Shown here: piece by piece, positions 32,801 to 45,959 of the stretch
Layout of the letters: each line of letters starts with the position of its first letter
Position numbering within the stretch: position 1 is the first letter of the stretch
Assembly (NCBI GenBank): GCA_051453625.1
Contig: JBOZIK010000001.1
Span: 185,240,720-185,290,663 of the forward strand
Direction: 5' to 3'
DNA length: 49,944 bases
DNA from: Welwitschia mirabilis
Taxonomy: Eukaryota > Gnetophyta > Gnetopsida > Welwitschiales
The notes under the pieces: model-generated
Told to the model about the DNA's origin: nothing
The model's database searches: none
Seen by the model: the letters and a program-made list of their open reading frames with translations, nothing else
Program-made: the position numbers and the translations under genes

Positions 32801-35384
32801 CTAAGAAAATTTAAAGTTAGAAAACTTAGGAATAAATTTAAGGATTAAAAATTTTAAGATAAAAATATTTATTAATAATAAAAATTTAGAATGAAAATAT
32901 TTTTAAGTTATATAGAGATTACATGTCAAAATAATTTTATACTTGAAAATATTTCTCATTTAAAGAAAATATAGAGTAAGAAAAATATCTACTATTAAAG
33001 AAAATTAGTGTAAAGATAATTTGGAGTTAAAAAAATATAGGACTAAAAACTTTTATGGTTAAAAATTTAAAAATATTTACTTTAAGAATTAATAGTACCT
33101 TAATTTATCTTGATTTTATTTGCATGGTGGAATAAAGAATGAGAGGATATAGTCAAAGATTATAAGTACATCAAAGGGTTGCATTTACTATGGTATGTAT
33201 GAATCCTTAATAATTCAAAACATGCTATATTAATTATAATTTATTAATAGGAATTTTAATTTAAGAAAATATAAAAGTATTATGTCATTTAAGTGGTAAA
33301 TAGATATTTATGATATTTTTCTTTTCAAATTTATACTAATTTAATTATAAATGTTTTTCTTATTTAAATTCTTTAACATATCGTCATTTGTGCTTGTAGA
33401 AATAAACAAAGTTTATCTTAATATGAAAACATTATTTCCTAATGTTATCTTTAGACATATTATCCTTTTCATTTTTCTATTTGGTAATTATTATTAATAA
33501 ATAATTTTTATTTTTATAATTATTTTTTTAAATTTATTATTTGTTATGAACTCTGTCACCAGCATTATGATCTATAGAATAGAATTGAATAGCATTATAT
33601 CTTAAACTTATGATATTTAAAATTTTCCTATCATTTCACTTCTATTAGTACTTTCATTGTAAAATATTATAACTCTTTTAAACTGAATAAAAATACAATT
33701 ATTTTGCATATGGATATCATTCTTCCAAATTATCTAGTAACTATCATACAATATTTATATCTTTTTTTGATATTCTTAGTTTTTTTTTTTTTAAGAACAC
33801 TAAACCTTCTTAGAGAAATGAAATTGATCTATAGAATATTTATGTTAAAACTTTAGAACTTTATTTTTAAGATAGTAATTAAGAATAGACATCTATTTTT
33901 ATTTAATATGGAACAATAGGATACTTAGTAAAATGTGGTTTCCTAAAGGGAAAAAAAGAAAAGATATTTAAATGTGAAAACTTATATACATATACATAAA
34001 TACACAAACACATACATACATAGAGATAACAACTAATTCATAACAAATAGAAGTAAAGTTTACATGAAGAATAAATATAATAATCCTTTATGAATATGTA
34101 TGAAATACAAATAAATTTAGAAATAGTAAATTAATCCTTAATTAATGATGAAAATACAAATAACATGACTAACAATGTATTGAAAAAAGGGTGAAATTTA
34201 GCATCATTATATTTAGTGGAGTTAGTAACTAAGCTTTAAAATTTTCATAACTTGTCTATTTCATTTTGAATAAAGATGATCCTCTTAATTATTTAAATAT
34301 CATAACATATTTCTATTATTGTTTTTATAAGGAATATGATGAAGATGTGTAATTCACATGTAAAATGTAAAGTCAAAATGCATTGGTCTGTTTATAACAT
34401 TTATTTTTGGTAAAATTCCTTCTTCAATATGTATGAATTGAGAAGGCTTACCCTAATAGTATTAGTCATAGAAAATAAAACATATTCTTGACTTATTATA
34501 TATGCACATGTGACAAAGGAGAAACCAACATAGAAAATAGAAAAAAGTACTTAACATAATTCCAAAGGATATAAATACAATAAACTATGACGTTTCTAAA
34601 CGCATTTTCCCTAGAAGAAAACAACACTTTAAATGTGATAAGATTCTTTCATTTTAAAATATTTTAGAAAGAAACAAAGGAAAACTTCTAAATATTATAA
34701 GGTAACTAATAATTATATATTATAATCATATTAAAATGGAAAAAATTTAGCTATTCCATCACAGTAGTGAACAAGGCTACAAAAATAATAAAACCTTAAG
34801 AAAACTAAGATATAGAATAAAAATATCTCAAGTTGGTAGTAAAGTACTTCAAGCATGTTGTGCTACACTTTTTCTACTATCATTTCATGTATTTTTATTA
34901 TAAAACCAAAGGAAGGCCTTAATCCTTCAACCTATGAGTTATGAGTCCACTATGTTTTTAGGATATCACTCTAATTACTTTACATGTATACATTCCTTTT
35001 ACTTGTTACTAATTTATATAAATTTTTTGCTATCTCTTATCTCTTTTTAATGTAAACAATTGGAGTGTTTTAAGATGTTTTCCTTTTAACAGTATTCCCA
35101 CAATGCATTCTCTATTTTATATTTTATTCATAGTAAATATAATAGAGCACTTATGTGAAAAAATTCTTTAAAATGTTTTTCAACACATGGTATTATAGTT
35201 ACTGAGGAATTTCAAGAATTATGCATAGTAAGCTTATTAGAAATGTCCATGAAAAATTCCTTATACTGCTTAGCATATGAGTTAAAATAAATTACTAGTT
35301 TTATAATCTAATTAATTTATATGATAAAAAAATAAAGTATTCTATTTTCATTATATTTAGCATTTTATACCTAAAAATAATTTA
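32801..35384. other. No recognisable gene
   Basis: Very AT-rich, with T-runs (33779-33792) and a (CA/TA)-rich microsatellite-like patch at 33986-34020. The first part may be the rest of the diverged gypsy LTR. No motif is recognised. Confidence 0.45.
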
Positions 35385-35510
35385 TTTCTCTAGAATTTTA
35401 ATTACTTAATTAAGGTAACACTTTATAATTTACTAAAAAAGCATGTGCAGTAGTAATGGTTAATAGAAGGTAGTAATATTCAATACAATAAAATAATTAG
35501 TTGAAAAAAA
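35385..35510. repeat. Interspersed repeat R, copy 1 (intact)
   Basis: CTAGAATTTTAATTACTTAA, then GGTAACACTTTATAATTTAC, and later TATTCAATACAATAAAATAA and TTAGTTGA. It matches 42415-42545 and the interrupted copy at 37150/42333. The identity of the repeat (MITE, LTR part or other) is unknown. Confidence 0.7.
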
Positions 35511-37150
35511 ATGTGAAAACTAAGGAGGTGTTTTAAATGTTATTAGAATTATTTTTTTCATAGAATAAAACCATAAAAATGTAGTCTACCTTTCTCTTAT
35601 TCACTTAAAATGATTTCAAGAAACATATGAAATACATGAATGTATTTATCATCATTCATGTTATTGATAGCATGCACATTAATGTTAATGTTATGATACA
35701 AAGAACCACTTTATTCTTAAAACATAAAGCATGATAAATGTGCAGCTTATTGATAATAAAATTATACTCCAGTTTGATCCTTTTTCTTTATCATAACCAT
35801 GAATATCCATGTAATTTTCAAGCATAAGATTCTTGTAATATGTAATACATCTTGTGAAAAAGTTATTATGTATTCACAATGCTTGAGTTATTCTCTTGTA
35901 GCATGATAAAGTAGTGGGTTTATTCTTGATATAAGTACCTATTCAACCTATGTGAGTTGGGACAAATAACTATTCATGATCCTAGATTCATGTCATTTAA
36001 AGTAGAGAATCACTTGATTTCTTCTAGGTCCATTTGTAATGCCCTATTATTTTTCATCATACTAATAATTTCTACATGTGATATCAAGTCTTTTCTACAC
36101 CAAAGCTATGATTCATACTATCATTGTAAGTAGTACAAAAGCTTAACTCTATAAAAGTCCTTATCTCTCTCTAAAATGCATTAATAGCTCTAGTTATTTT
36201 GGATTTATTTTATACAAGTTATAATATCTAGTTGCTCCTTCATCATAGACAGTATCCAGAGCCTCGTTGAATTTTAAACTTCTTTTATTACATTCACTTT
36301 CATGTCATGCTTGATAAAGATTTGACTATTGATGCATCTAAGAATCCTCTTCCATGTTATATCTTTATCATTTTACATATTTCCTCCTTCATGTTATTGA
36401 AGATGCATATGGTTGATTAGATATACTCATTAGTTACAATGTTAGAGTTGTTTTCTAATATACATTGATTAATTTCTTATAAAGAAGTTTTTTCTTTTTT
36501 AAAAGGTAAGGCCTCCCTTTATTGGTTTTCTCCCTCCACTATATGATGAGGCATTACTTTTGATGGTGTTACATTAATATTTGAAGAGATCTAATCTTTT
36601 TGTTATCTAAAAATATTAAAAAAAAAGAATAATATTAGCATTAAAAAAACTAGTTTAGGAAACGAGTAAGCCATTGAAATAAATAAACTTATACTTTTTG
36701 AATTGTTTAAGATGTTCCTTGTCAAATTCAAGATGGATAATGTCTAATGTTTGGCACCTTTTCCTTGGAATTTTTTATTTCTCATAATACTGTATTTACC
36801 TATCATGATTTATAGTTTCTTTGTGTTCCTCTTTAGCATCCATTATAGGCATCTTTAGGTAATACTATTATTCTACAAAGAGATTTAATATCTATATTTA
36901 GTATTTCAAACTTAAATACATCTATAAATAAGAGATGTAATTACATATGTTATTACATATTATTATAGCATTTGAACATTTTTAAATAAATATTGGTAAC
37001 TTATTTAGGTCCTTTAAATAAATCTATTTCTTAAAACAAATACTTAGTATTCTTTATCTTAACTAGGTTTAACATTAGGGAAATCAAAAAATTAAGGACA
37101 AGAAATAAAAAGAAGACATTAATAATGGAATAAAATAATTATGCTCTTTT
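35511..37150. other. No recognisable gene
   Basis: AT-rich. A TATA-like CTCTATAAAAGTCC near 36149 precedes open but motif-less plus-strand sequence. A GGTAAGGCCTCCC patch near 36506 has unusual composition. No coding region is supported. Confidence 0.4.
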
Positions 37151-37154
37151 GGAA

Positions 37155-37168
37155 TTTTAACTATCTAA
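37155..37168. other. Target-site duplication, left copy
   Basis: TTTTAACTATCTAA abuts the poly(T) run (minus-strand poly(A)) of the LINE. The right copy TTTTAGTTACCTAA is at 42333-42346, with 11 of 14 bases identical; the differences fit decay. Confidence 0.7.
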
Positions 37169-37194
37169 TTTTTTTCTTTTTTTTCTTTTTTTTT
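37169..37194 (-). other. Poly(A) tail of the LINE
   Basis: The plus strand is T-rich with two C interruptions, i.e. an A-rich tail on the minus strand, directly preceded there by CCCTCCCAC. It marks the 3' end of the insertion. Confidence 0.85.
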
Positions 37195-37479
37195 GTGGGA
37201 GGGAGCAAAAACATCAAGAGAGAAAAAGCAATAAATTTTCAAATTTTACAATAGAAAGTAGTTAAAATACAAAAACATAGAAGAAAAATAACTATGAAAT
37301 AAAAGAAATAAAGCCATATGAAACTATGTCAACTTCAATTTAAAGAAAAGCAAGACATTAGTAATTACATTAGAGAGTCCATCTACAACTACTCCTTCAC
37401 TGCATAGGCAAGAATATAAAATGATACTAATTAAGAAAAATTACATTTTTCCTATATTTATAAGAAAAAAAGTGAAGAC

Positions 37480-40400
37480 ATTTTACTTTCTAAATTACAA
37501 ATCACATCTTCTCGTCCATATGAAATAAAGAATGCAAAGTCTAATGACATTCCATAGAAAAATCTAAGCTCATCCTAAATTCCAATTGATTCCTAGAGAA
37601 AGGGTATCTAAAATCATTGGATTATAAGAAAGAATAAGAGAAGCCTAATTCCATGCATTTCTAGTGAATAGACAATAAATAAAAACATGTAGAACTCATC
37701 CTCTTAATGGAAAACTAGACCCTATGGATCTAACACTCCCAAATATTACAAGTGGTTCTTAACAAAAAACCTTAAAAAGTTAGCTTCCAAAGAATATTCT
37801 TGATCTTAGAAATACTTAGAAGGTTTAAAATTGTTCTTAAGGCAAAACCTCTAAAGAGAGAGGAATGTTTCATGTGCTATATATGATTACAAGTACCTCC
37901 CACATCAATAGTATTCAATAGAAAAGTGTCAGATATTCTCAAGGGAAATGGAAGAAAAATTGGATAATATACCTAACATAGATCCTCTATAATTAAAGAT
38001 CAATTATCTAAGATATGATAAGTATAAAGAAAAAACTGTTAAAGTTTAATAAAAGCTTGTTAAGTCCAACACAATTTCCATAAGGACATTTAAAATCGAT
38101 TAATCTTATCTAATCATTTCCTACCTACAAATTATTTCTCAAGGAAGTTAATCCTTTATTAAATCATCTTGTAACCATCTTGATATTTGTAACTACTAAA
38201 GAAGTAAAATTAAGAGGTAACCACCAAAAAATAATATATTAGAGCAAAACTATAGGACTTATCATACATGTCCAAGAAACAACAAAAATAAAAAAGAAGA
38301 AGAAGCCTTTGTCAAGCCTTTCAAACACTCATGTTTGCCTTGAACGATAATCATAGATGAAATAAAAAACTAATTAATGGGATAAATATTCTTCATATTC
38401 TTTAGTTCTTAAGAAATAAATTCTTAAGCCTAAGGAATAATCATGTAGAAACCACAATGAATAACCCATTTTATAGCTAAAATAACTCCTTGAGAATATG
38501 AATTAATGAAATCTAAACTACATTTTTATTTATAAAGGCCAGAATATTTTAAGAAGCTCTATAAAAATTATTTTTACCTTCTTCACAAGACAACATAAAT
38601 CCTTGAAGAAATTTTTCAAGTTTTAAATAAGCATCTTTTGAAGAAGCCCAATAAGAAAAATAAAAAACCTAGGCAGATGAAATAATAGATTTGCAAATCA
38701 AATATCAACCTAAAGAGAAAGACATCTTATCCTCCACTTTTCTACTTTTCTTTAAATTCTCTATAATGTCTAATCCCATAGATTGTAAGAAGTACTTTTA
38801 AAGGATAAGAGAATCCAAAGGTTTTATAATTTCCACTGCCTATGAAATTTGTCAAAACTAATGTAAAAGAGATTAAGAATTACCACTTACAACATAAAGT
38901 AAATATTTTTGACAATTAATTTGACTTCTTAATAAATGGCAATACTATTAAATAGAAGCAAAATTTGAGTAATAGATTATTGATTATTTTCCATCATGAA
39001 AAAACCACTAAGAAAATCAAAATTTAATGATTTTTGCATCATGTCTCCTAATTAAATTCTTATTACCAAGCCATCTCGCATATCATGTTAAAAATCTTAA
39101 CAAATAAAATCAGTAATAATAATAATAAAATAAGGAGCTAAAAGACAACTTTATCCAATAGAATGGTGATAAGAACTTACATCATGAGAAGTAGCTATAT
39201 AGTCATTTGCATCAACAAAGAGACACCACACCATATGAAGAAATTGGGATCCAAAACCTAAATTTTACATAAAAAATAGAATGAAGTCCCATTTAATTTT
39301 ATATATGCTTTGGAATAATCAATATTAATAAATTCCACATATTAATTAAAATCAATTACCCACCAACATCCTTTTGAAACTATTATAACACTTGAAAGAA
39401 TATAGTTGCCTTGAACAAAATCTATTTGTTACTCTATGATAATATATAGAATAATTTTCCTAAGCCTATGAGCCAACCATTTTGTTCACATTTTATAGGT
39501 AACATTTAATAAAGTAAGAGGTTATTAATTATTAATCAAAGAAGGATCCCTAGGTTTAGGAAAAAGACAAATAAGACCTTTGTTCATATGATGCCTAAGG
39601 GAACCTAAAAGAATGAGCTCCCTTAAAACATTAATGTAATCATAACCTAATAGATCCTAGTTCTATTTAACAAATTCCATAAGAAAACCATTAAAGCTAA
39701 AAGCTTTCTCATTAATCATATTAAAACAAGAATTTTTAAGATCTTTAAGAGTAACTTCTACATCCCATTAATGCATGTGTACAGTGAGAAATAGAAAAAG
39801 AAATGAAAAGACATATCAAAACTCATCAATATTCATTAAAATAACTTGAAATAGTGTTTAAAAGTCATTCTTTAAAAAATTAAGAATGTTATTATGATTG
39901 TTTAAAAATTTAATCATGACCATGTAAAGAAATAATTTGAATTTTATCATAAGAGTGACTCAAAAACTTAAAAAATTCTTTGGATTTTTTTATCCTGTAT
40001 TTATAACCATTAGATTCTACTTATAAGAAGAGCACATTTTGCCTAAAAAAATTCCCATTTTCATTAAGTCATGTGAGCTTTAATAAGCATAGAATGAAGC
40101 ATTAAATAAAAGGATCATTAAGAAGATGATTATTTTAATAGAGAATTCCTCATAATAGAATGAAAATAATATTTATGTTGTATACTACTTATTATCTTAA
40201 AAAGATAGCATAATTCCTACCCATACACAAAGTATGATGCCACTAATTCATCCATCCTATCAAAACAAAAAGTTTGGACTTTACATTCAAAAAAATGAAA
40301 AATTGATTTTCTACTATAATACTTATACTAACATGCATTACGATAGAATAAAGGGTAGTGACATCTAGATGAAGAAATAGCAAACTTCATAGATGCCTAG

Positions 40401-41250
40401 ATAAGAAAATGGTTTGATGAAATTATCATGTTTAAAAATTGGTGGAGTAGTCTAAATCCCAAAGAGAAATAGTGAAGTAATAGAATCTTGCTAAACAATT
40501 ATAGATTTATTGAGTACCTTAACAAAAATTACCTTGAGTAGAATGTTGTTTCACCTTTTAGGAGGAGTCAAAAATTGCATCTAAAAGACAAAAATGATTT
40601 TTGAATTGCAAGCAAGCATCTAATTTAGTAGGATTTAATAAAAAGCTTCTTCCCCTAACTTATGATGAATAAATCATATTAAATTCTTCTCTAAAAACCA
40701 ACGAATAAAAGGCAGTATATGTGTTAAATCTCTTCAAAGTTAAATTCACTTATGTATATGATTAGGAATATAGATGGCATAAATATCAAACATCCTAGTG
40801 AAAAAAAAAGAATGACCCAGTAACACTATTATTAAGAATATGAAATAGTAGAAAATCTATGAAGTTTAATGAGAAGAAACCAAAATAACAGCCCCTCCAT
40901 GTCCCTCATGATGAGAAGGAATAAAAGCTTGAAAGTTATACAATAGTCCATGATAGCAAAATTGCACATATGAAGCTATAAATTTAATCTCTTAAATCCA
41001 TAAAAAATATAAAGGAAGAGAAAACCTAGAGAAAAAAATCCCTAAAATGCCTCTATTGGAGCTTATAAGTAAAGCTCCAAATTTTCCAAGAGATAATATT
41101 ACTTAATCTAGATATGGAAGATAACTAACCCCTTCCATGTTAATAAAAACATCTGTATAAACATTCATACCTCAAAATTAATAATTGAATTCAAAATAAC
41201 ATACATTAAATAATTCTATTAAGGAGTTATAGAAGAAGAAATAATACGAG
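37480..41250 (-). pseudogene. LINE ORF2 pseudogene (endonuclease, RT, C-terminal domain)
   Basis: ORF2 nicks target DNA and copies the LINE RNA. The endonuclease shows MFDIYAIYIPN (about 40793-40760) and WFLEKNL (about 40700), a frame-shifted W..GDFN region, followed by KLGEEAFY. The RT shows KAFSFNGF (about 39706-39682; consensus KAPGPDGF), LRHHMNKGLICLFPKP (about 39600-39555; consensus .N.T.I.LIPK), PLTLLNVTYKM (RPISLLN..YKI), LAHRLRKII, QIDFVQGN (Q.AFV.GR) and INIDYSKAYIKLNG (about 39328-39290; consensus DFEKAYD.+.W). The catalytic ADD box could not be placed. The C-terminus shows KIFLWKLTF and, about 37560-37510, LWNVIRLCILYFIWTRR (consensus W....LWFIW..RN). Numerous stops and frameshifts. 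Confidence 0.88.
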
Positions 41251-41299
41251 ATTTGATTAAATATATTTATATCTTCTTAGATATATGACCAAAATAAAA

Positions 41300-42235
41300 C
41301 TTCCTGCATTCACAAGTAATTAATTATTGGAATAAGAAGAGACCTTATTTAAGGAAGAGAGTGGTGGAGAGAGGAAATATGTATTTGATATGCATTCTAA
41401 AGACTAATTCTTAGATTGTTCAACCTTATCATTTTTCATAGGTTTTAAAGAAGAATGAATAATCTATTGTAGTGAATTTGAAATAGCTCTATATTGTTTT
41501 ACCAAAAGAACAACTTACAGAATATGTTATTTGAGGTAGACACATTAAGATATGTCCTCATACCCATAATGACAATATACACATGAGTTTATCTAATTAA
41601 CGTAATTAATCTTTTAAGTAAAAATGCAATCCTTAGCATGTAGAGTTAAAGTATGCTTATGCTCTACCAAAATAACTTCCCTAAATAACTTGTCTTATGA
41701 AAATCATTAAAGGAAAAAATTTGTGAAGGATAGAACTTATGTAACCAATGATTTCACATTTGAAATGGGGAAAAATAAGTAAATGATTTGGAAGATTGAC
41801 ATAGAATGGAATTTTAGGGTAAGAAAATCACTTACGTCAAAATTATTTTTCTAGTCACATGGCACTAAAGTTGCTAAGGTAGTTGGAAAAATGTAAAGAT
41901 CCAAAACCTTGCAAACCATGTCAGAAGTAGAAATATCCACTCAAATAAATCCCTTATAAAAATAATGCCCATGAGAAACTTTGGAATCATGAGTAGTAAG
42001 AATATGTTTAATATGCATCGAAGTCAAAACATGATGCATGATGAAGCTCATAACCTAAAGAAAAATATATCACAAAGAAACACTATTGGATATTTCCTCA
42101 AATACATCATTGAATAATGCATAATCAATAGTAGAAGAATCTTAAAATGATCTTTTCCTAGTAGAAGGTGAACAACCTTTAACTGAATCATTATGCACAG
42201 GTCTAGGATTTGCAAGGTCACTTATGATGTTGATA
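41300..42235 (-). pseudogene. LINE ORF1 pseudogene (nucleic-acid-binding, zinc knuckle)
   Basis: Minus-strand frame starting near 42235 with NINIISDLANPRPVHNDSV, followed by a basic SPSTRKRSF stretch and an acidic FNDVFEEISNS stretch. After several stops it continues as VSHGHYFYKGFI and VDISTSDMVCKVLDLY. Near 41590-41540, CVYCHYGYEDIS followed by a stop and CV looks like a zinc knuckle C-X2-C-X3-G-x-H-X4-C with His changed to Tyr. The order and position 5' of ORF2 fit plant L1 ORF1. A DUF4283 domain is expected here but is not clearly readable. Confidence 0.65.
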
Positions 42236-42332
42236 TTCTATGTCATTCACCTAAATTAATTAGGAAAATACTTTGTAATATGCTTTAAAAACATGAATTG
42301 CTAATGTAACATAAAAAATTCTTCTTCTACAG

Positions 42333-42346
42333 TTTTAGTTACCTAA
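42333..42346. other. Target-site duplication, right copy
   Basis: TTTTAGTTACCTAA at the 5' boundary of the LINE, pairing with 37155-37168. The sequence that follows (ATTATTTAAGGTAATTAATT) continues repeat R, as expected if the LINE split that repeat. Confidence 0.7.
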
Positions 42347-42545
42347 ATTATTTAAGGTAATTAATTGTAATTTACTAAAAAAAACATATATTGGGGGTTG
42401 GATCAAGAATTTCTAATCCTCTAGAATTTTAATTATATAAATTAATTATGGTAATTCTTTGTAGTTTACTAAAAATGAATGTTGTATACTATTTTTTAAT
42501 AAAATGTGGTAAAATTCAATACGATAAAATGTTTAGTTGAGATGG
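42347..42545. repeat. Interspersed repeat R: right half of the split copy plus a third copy
   Basis: 42347-42375 (AAGGTAATTAATTGTAATTT, then ACTAAAAAAAACAT) is the right half of the repeat copy split by the LINE. 42415-42545 (CTAGAATTTTAATTATATAA to GTTTAGTTGA) is another copy, matching 35385-35510. A TCTATATATATATATATA microsatellite follows at 42550. Confidence 0.7.
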
Positions 42546-44504
42546 AACTCTATATATATATATATAAAAGATAATACTAATGATAATAAGTTAAGTTTAA
42601 TGTTACAATTTTTTTAATTAACAATGAATATCCAAAAAGTCTAGATCAAGTTGATAAGAAACTAAAATTAATAAGATAAAGATTTGATACTTTAGTTGAT
42701 GAAAGACATGAGCTAAACAAAATCAAAAGGATAAAAGCTTTTGTTTGTAGTAACACCAATAATAAAGTCATCACTTCCAAAAACAGAATTTTTCTATCCC
42801 TTATTCTTTATTAAACAAAAATAAATAAATGTAAGGGCTTATTTTGATGTGATAAAAAAACATAAATTATTATTGTATTTATTATTATAATAAAAAAATA
42901 TGTTCATTATGAAACTAAAATAAGATAAAAACATACTAGTGCTATCATAGTATCTATCACTTTGTATTTGATGATGAAACACACACACATAAAAAAAGGA
43001 ATAATAGATCAAAGCATATGAGTGTTAGGATAGTATGTAATGGAATGATCAATGATTAGTTTTTTATTGACAATGTAAGGGTTATTACAATAGTGTTATG
43101 ATGTTGGGTTATTTTTCTATTTTTAACCAAAAAAAAAAGAGTTAAATAAAAAGTATTTTTTTATGTGTTTAAAAAGGTCTCTAGTACGGAAATTCTTTAA
43201 AACGATGAATGAAAAATAATCTCTTAGTAATTCATAGGCATCTTTAATGTCTAAAAAATAGATGTACTATTTTGTGTTTTAAAATTCTTATAATTATCTA
43301 GAACATTTCTCTACATCTCTACATTTTTGAAAATAAAATTTAAGTTCAAAAGTAATTTAAAAACTAATGTTCAATGAGTTTTCTTCATCATTTATAATCT
43401 TCATTTTTGCTAAATATTTTTTAAATATTTTCAATAAGTAGATAATTCACCTTATGTTTTTTGCAATTCATCTCTGCTTCTTTTTCAGATCTCTTTAGAT
43501 ATTGGTACAACATGTAATAGTTATGATGTATTTATTTATCTCTTTCGTTATGATATCTCATTGTCTAATCTCTCTCTCATTAATTGTGATGTCTCTCTAT
43601 GTAGATGGTGTGCTTTCAATGTCTATGAAGTTCATAATGAACTTTGCAATGTTAGAATCTAGACTTGTTAAAAAATTCTTTCCCCATGATGTTACTCTCT
43701 ATAAGTTTCTTAGATAGATATGATGTTTATAAGTTTGAATTATACAATGTTATTCTTTTTAATCAATTATTTTTATTTCATTTCTAAGTTACGCCATTAG
43801 TGATGAAGAATGTTGGAATTTATATCTTGAATGCTAGTTTGTAGTAAATTTATTTAATTTATGAAAGTATTCCCAAACTATAACATCTTAGTGGTTTACT
43901 ATTTAAAAGTTCTAGAGAATGTCCCTATTATAACAAATATTTTTGCAAACATGTCATTGAAGTTGTTAATGCTTTTATAGTAAATTTATAAGTAAGACTG
44001 GGATTAGTTTAATTAGGAATCTAAAGATGTAGATATTAGAGCTAAGTTGGAAGACATCTGAATATGTATAGTCTAGAGTCAAATTATAGAATTATGCCTC
44101 TACTTAGTGGATAAATTCCATTTGATGGTTGGTCTCTTATCCTAAAAAAGATTAAGATTTGGAGGAAAGTAAAGGGATGATAGTCTAATAAGTGGGACAC
44201 TTATCTTTTATTTAGAAGGTCATTGACTTAAAAATTTATATGGCCTAATCAGCATACTATAATGCGATGGGCATAATTAAATTATCCATTTGGGTTTTGA
44301 TGGTAACCATTCTCATAGAAGAAGGTATGATCACTAAAATCTTCAAATTCAACATGCCTTCCAAGATTTGGAGTAAAGGGAAAGTATAGATTAGAAGTTA
44401 TAAGCTTTAAATATATTCGATATTCAAGGGAGTAGGAACATAAGAGAAAAAGTTATGATAAAGATATAGTAGAATGATTCTTAAGGAAAGATTTACTATT
44501 ACTA
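42546..44504. other. No gene recognised; possible L1 fragment near the right end
   Basis: AT-rich with small microsatellites: TA repeats at 42550 and CACACACACA at 42980. The 71-codon frame at 43502-43717 is hydrophobic and has no motif. Plus-strand text around 44115-44260 (ILKKIKIWRKVKG) loosely resembles the L1 RT region before the thumb and may be a 5' extension of the next feature. Confidence 0.4.
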
Positions 44505-45045
44505 GTGGGGAGAAAATTAGTGAGAGATGTGAAAGGGATAGTTTCATCATACCAAAAAATACTTTCAGCTAAGGTGGAAAATGTAATCTGTATCTGTTGT
44601 CATATATATTATGTTAGCATATTCCTCTTGATGCTTAGGAAGATTCATTTTAAATCTTTATCATGTTTAATCCATAATATAACAAACAAGAAGTTCAAAG
44701 TTGAATTAAAAGGAAAATCTAATCATCGATAGCAAAAAAATCCTAATTCAATCTACTATGAAATTTATTTCAACTTATCTAAGAATGATATCTTAATGCC
44801 CAAAATATTCATTAGTAAACTAGGAAAAAATAGAGTGTAATTTCCTTTGGAAGAATAAGAGATTAGAAAAGAAAATGCATTTTATTACATGGAATTTAAT
44901 ATGTAAACATTATTATTCTAGTGTCCATGAGGTCCATAAACTTCAAACTTTAAATAAAGCCCTTGCAGGTAAATTGGTTAACTGACTCCTACAGCAAGAA
45001 TTCAAATCGATAAAAATGTATAAGGATAAATACCTTTAAAGGGCC
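44505..45045 (+). pseudogene. L1 LINE reverse transcriptase C-terminal fragment
   Basis: Truncated and frame-shifted RT thumb/connection region of a plant L1. SAKVENVICICCHIYYVSIF (about 44566-44625) aligns with the consensus S.AGK..LI...L..IP.Y.MS.F.LP. After a frameshift, CNFLWKNKRLEKKMHFITWN (from about 44837) matches NFLW......KK.H.+.W..+C. LQTLNKALAGKLVN (about 44940-44985) matches L...N.ALL.K..W, followed by MYKDKYL (..KYL). It is the same strand as the following LINE remnant but a different family. Confidence 0.8.
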
Positions 45046-45959
45046 TACACCATGATATACACCTAGATCATTAAAAACTCTTCACTCAATCTAGAAATTT
45101 GAAAACGGAACATGGTCATCGTAGTTAGGAGGATAATTCGAAGTTAAGTATTGTTATAGAGCCTTAATCTATCTATCATAAGAGTCATTAACAATTAACT
45201 AGGAAAGTTCAAAATCTTGCCTTGAATAAGAAATTTCCTTTCTTTTGTAAAAGTAGATATTATCCTTACTAAATTGAAGACTAGGATGAAATAAAACCTT
45301 CATAATGATACCTATACAATATATAATAAACATTAAAAAATCATTAATGACCTCTTCTTGAAATGTACTTTTAAAAATGTCTTCTAGGAAAAACAAGTAT
45401 ATAGTTCACTTTTCAAATTACATATCCTTAAGATTCTTGGTTACTTGGTAATTAAGAAGTTGCTACTACTGCATGTTAAGTAGTTAGACTTATTGTGCTA
45501 TTATTATAGCATATATAGAAGAAACGGTATTGACTAATCTTTTAAAATAGCCTAAGGGATGACAAGGTCTTACGTACAATGCATAATTTAATGAAAATAG
45601 AATTATATCTTAACACAATATCAAGTTTAAACATAGATCATTGCTTACCTTTAGATAGGATGCTTGATTTAGGAATGCCACATAGTCATTATAACCAAAA
45701 TTTATAAAACTCTAGAACTGCAAAACTTACAAAAGGAACCTAGCATGTAGAAACGACATGTACAAACCTTATTGAAGGTGGACACCTTCGTTTGTTGGAC
45801 AATGGAGTAGATGGGAAAACACAAGATGAAGGACCTTCTCCCCTACATGAAAGGCTATCACATATCCTTCATTAAGCTATTTACTTACTCCTAGAAATTT
45901 GATAATTAAATAAAAATCATTATTCATTGATGGAAAATTCAATGTTAACTGAGAATACT
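45046..45959. other. Unassigned; may include the 5' part of the next LINE
   Basis: No motif is recognised. It lies immediately upstream of an RT catalytic box, so the fingers/palm part of that RT should be here if it is not deleted. The 65-codon minus-strand frame at 45199-45396 is not credible. Confidence 0.4.

Larger units (their letters stand above)
37169..42332 (-). mobile_element. Full-length L1-type LINE (dead)
   Basis: Non-LTR retrotransposon of about 5.2 kb on the minus strand. Its 5' end lies at the right target-duplication copy and its 3' end at an A-rich tail (plus-strand T-run 37169-37194). In order it carries ORF1 (42235-41300), endonuclease (about 41000-40400), reverse transcriptase (about 39800-38600) and a C-terminal zf-RVT-like region (about 37960-37480). 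It is inserted into interspersed repeat R, whose intact copies elsewhere in the window show the empty site. The frames are full of stops, so the element is long dead. Confidence 0.88.

Noticed and set aside
42550-42568. TA dinucleotide microsatellite, and CA repeats near 42980
   Set aside because: These are short, common simple repeats with no sign of special function.
43502-43717. 71-codon hydrophobic plus-strand ORF
   Set aside because: The Leu/Ile/Met bias follows from T-rich sequence. There is no motif, no neighbours and no initiation context worth noting.
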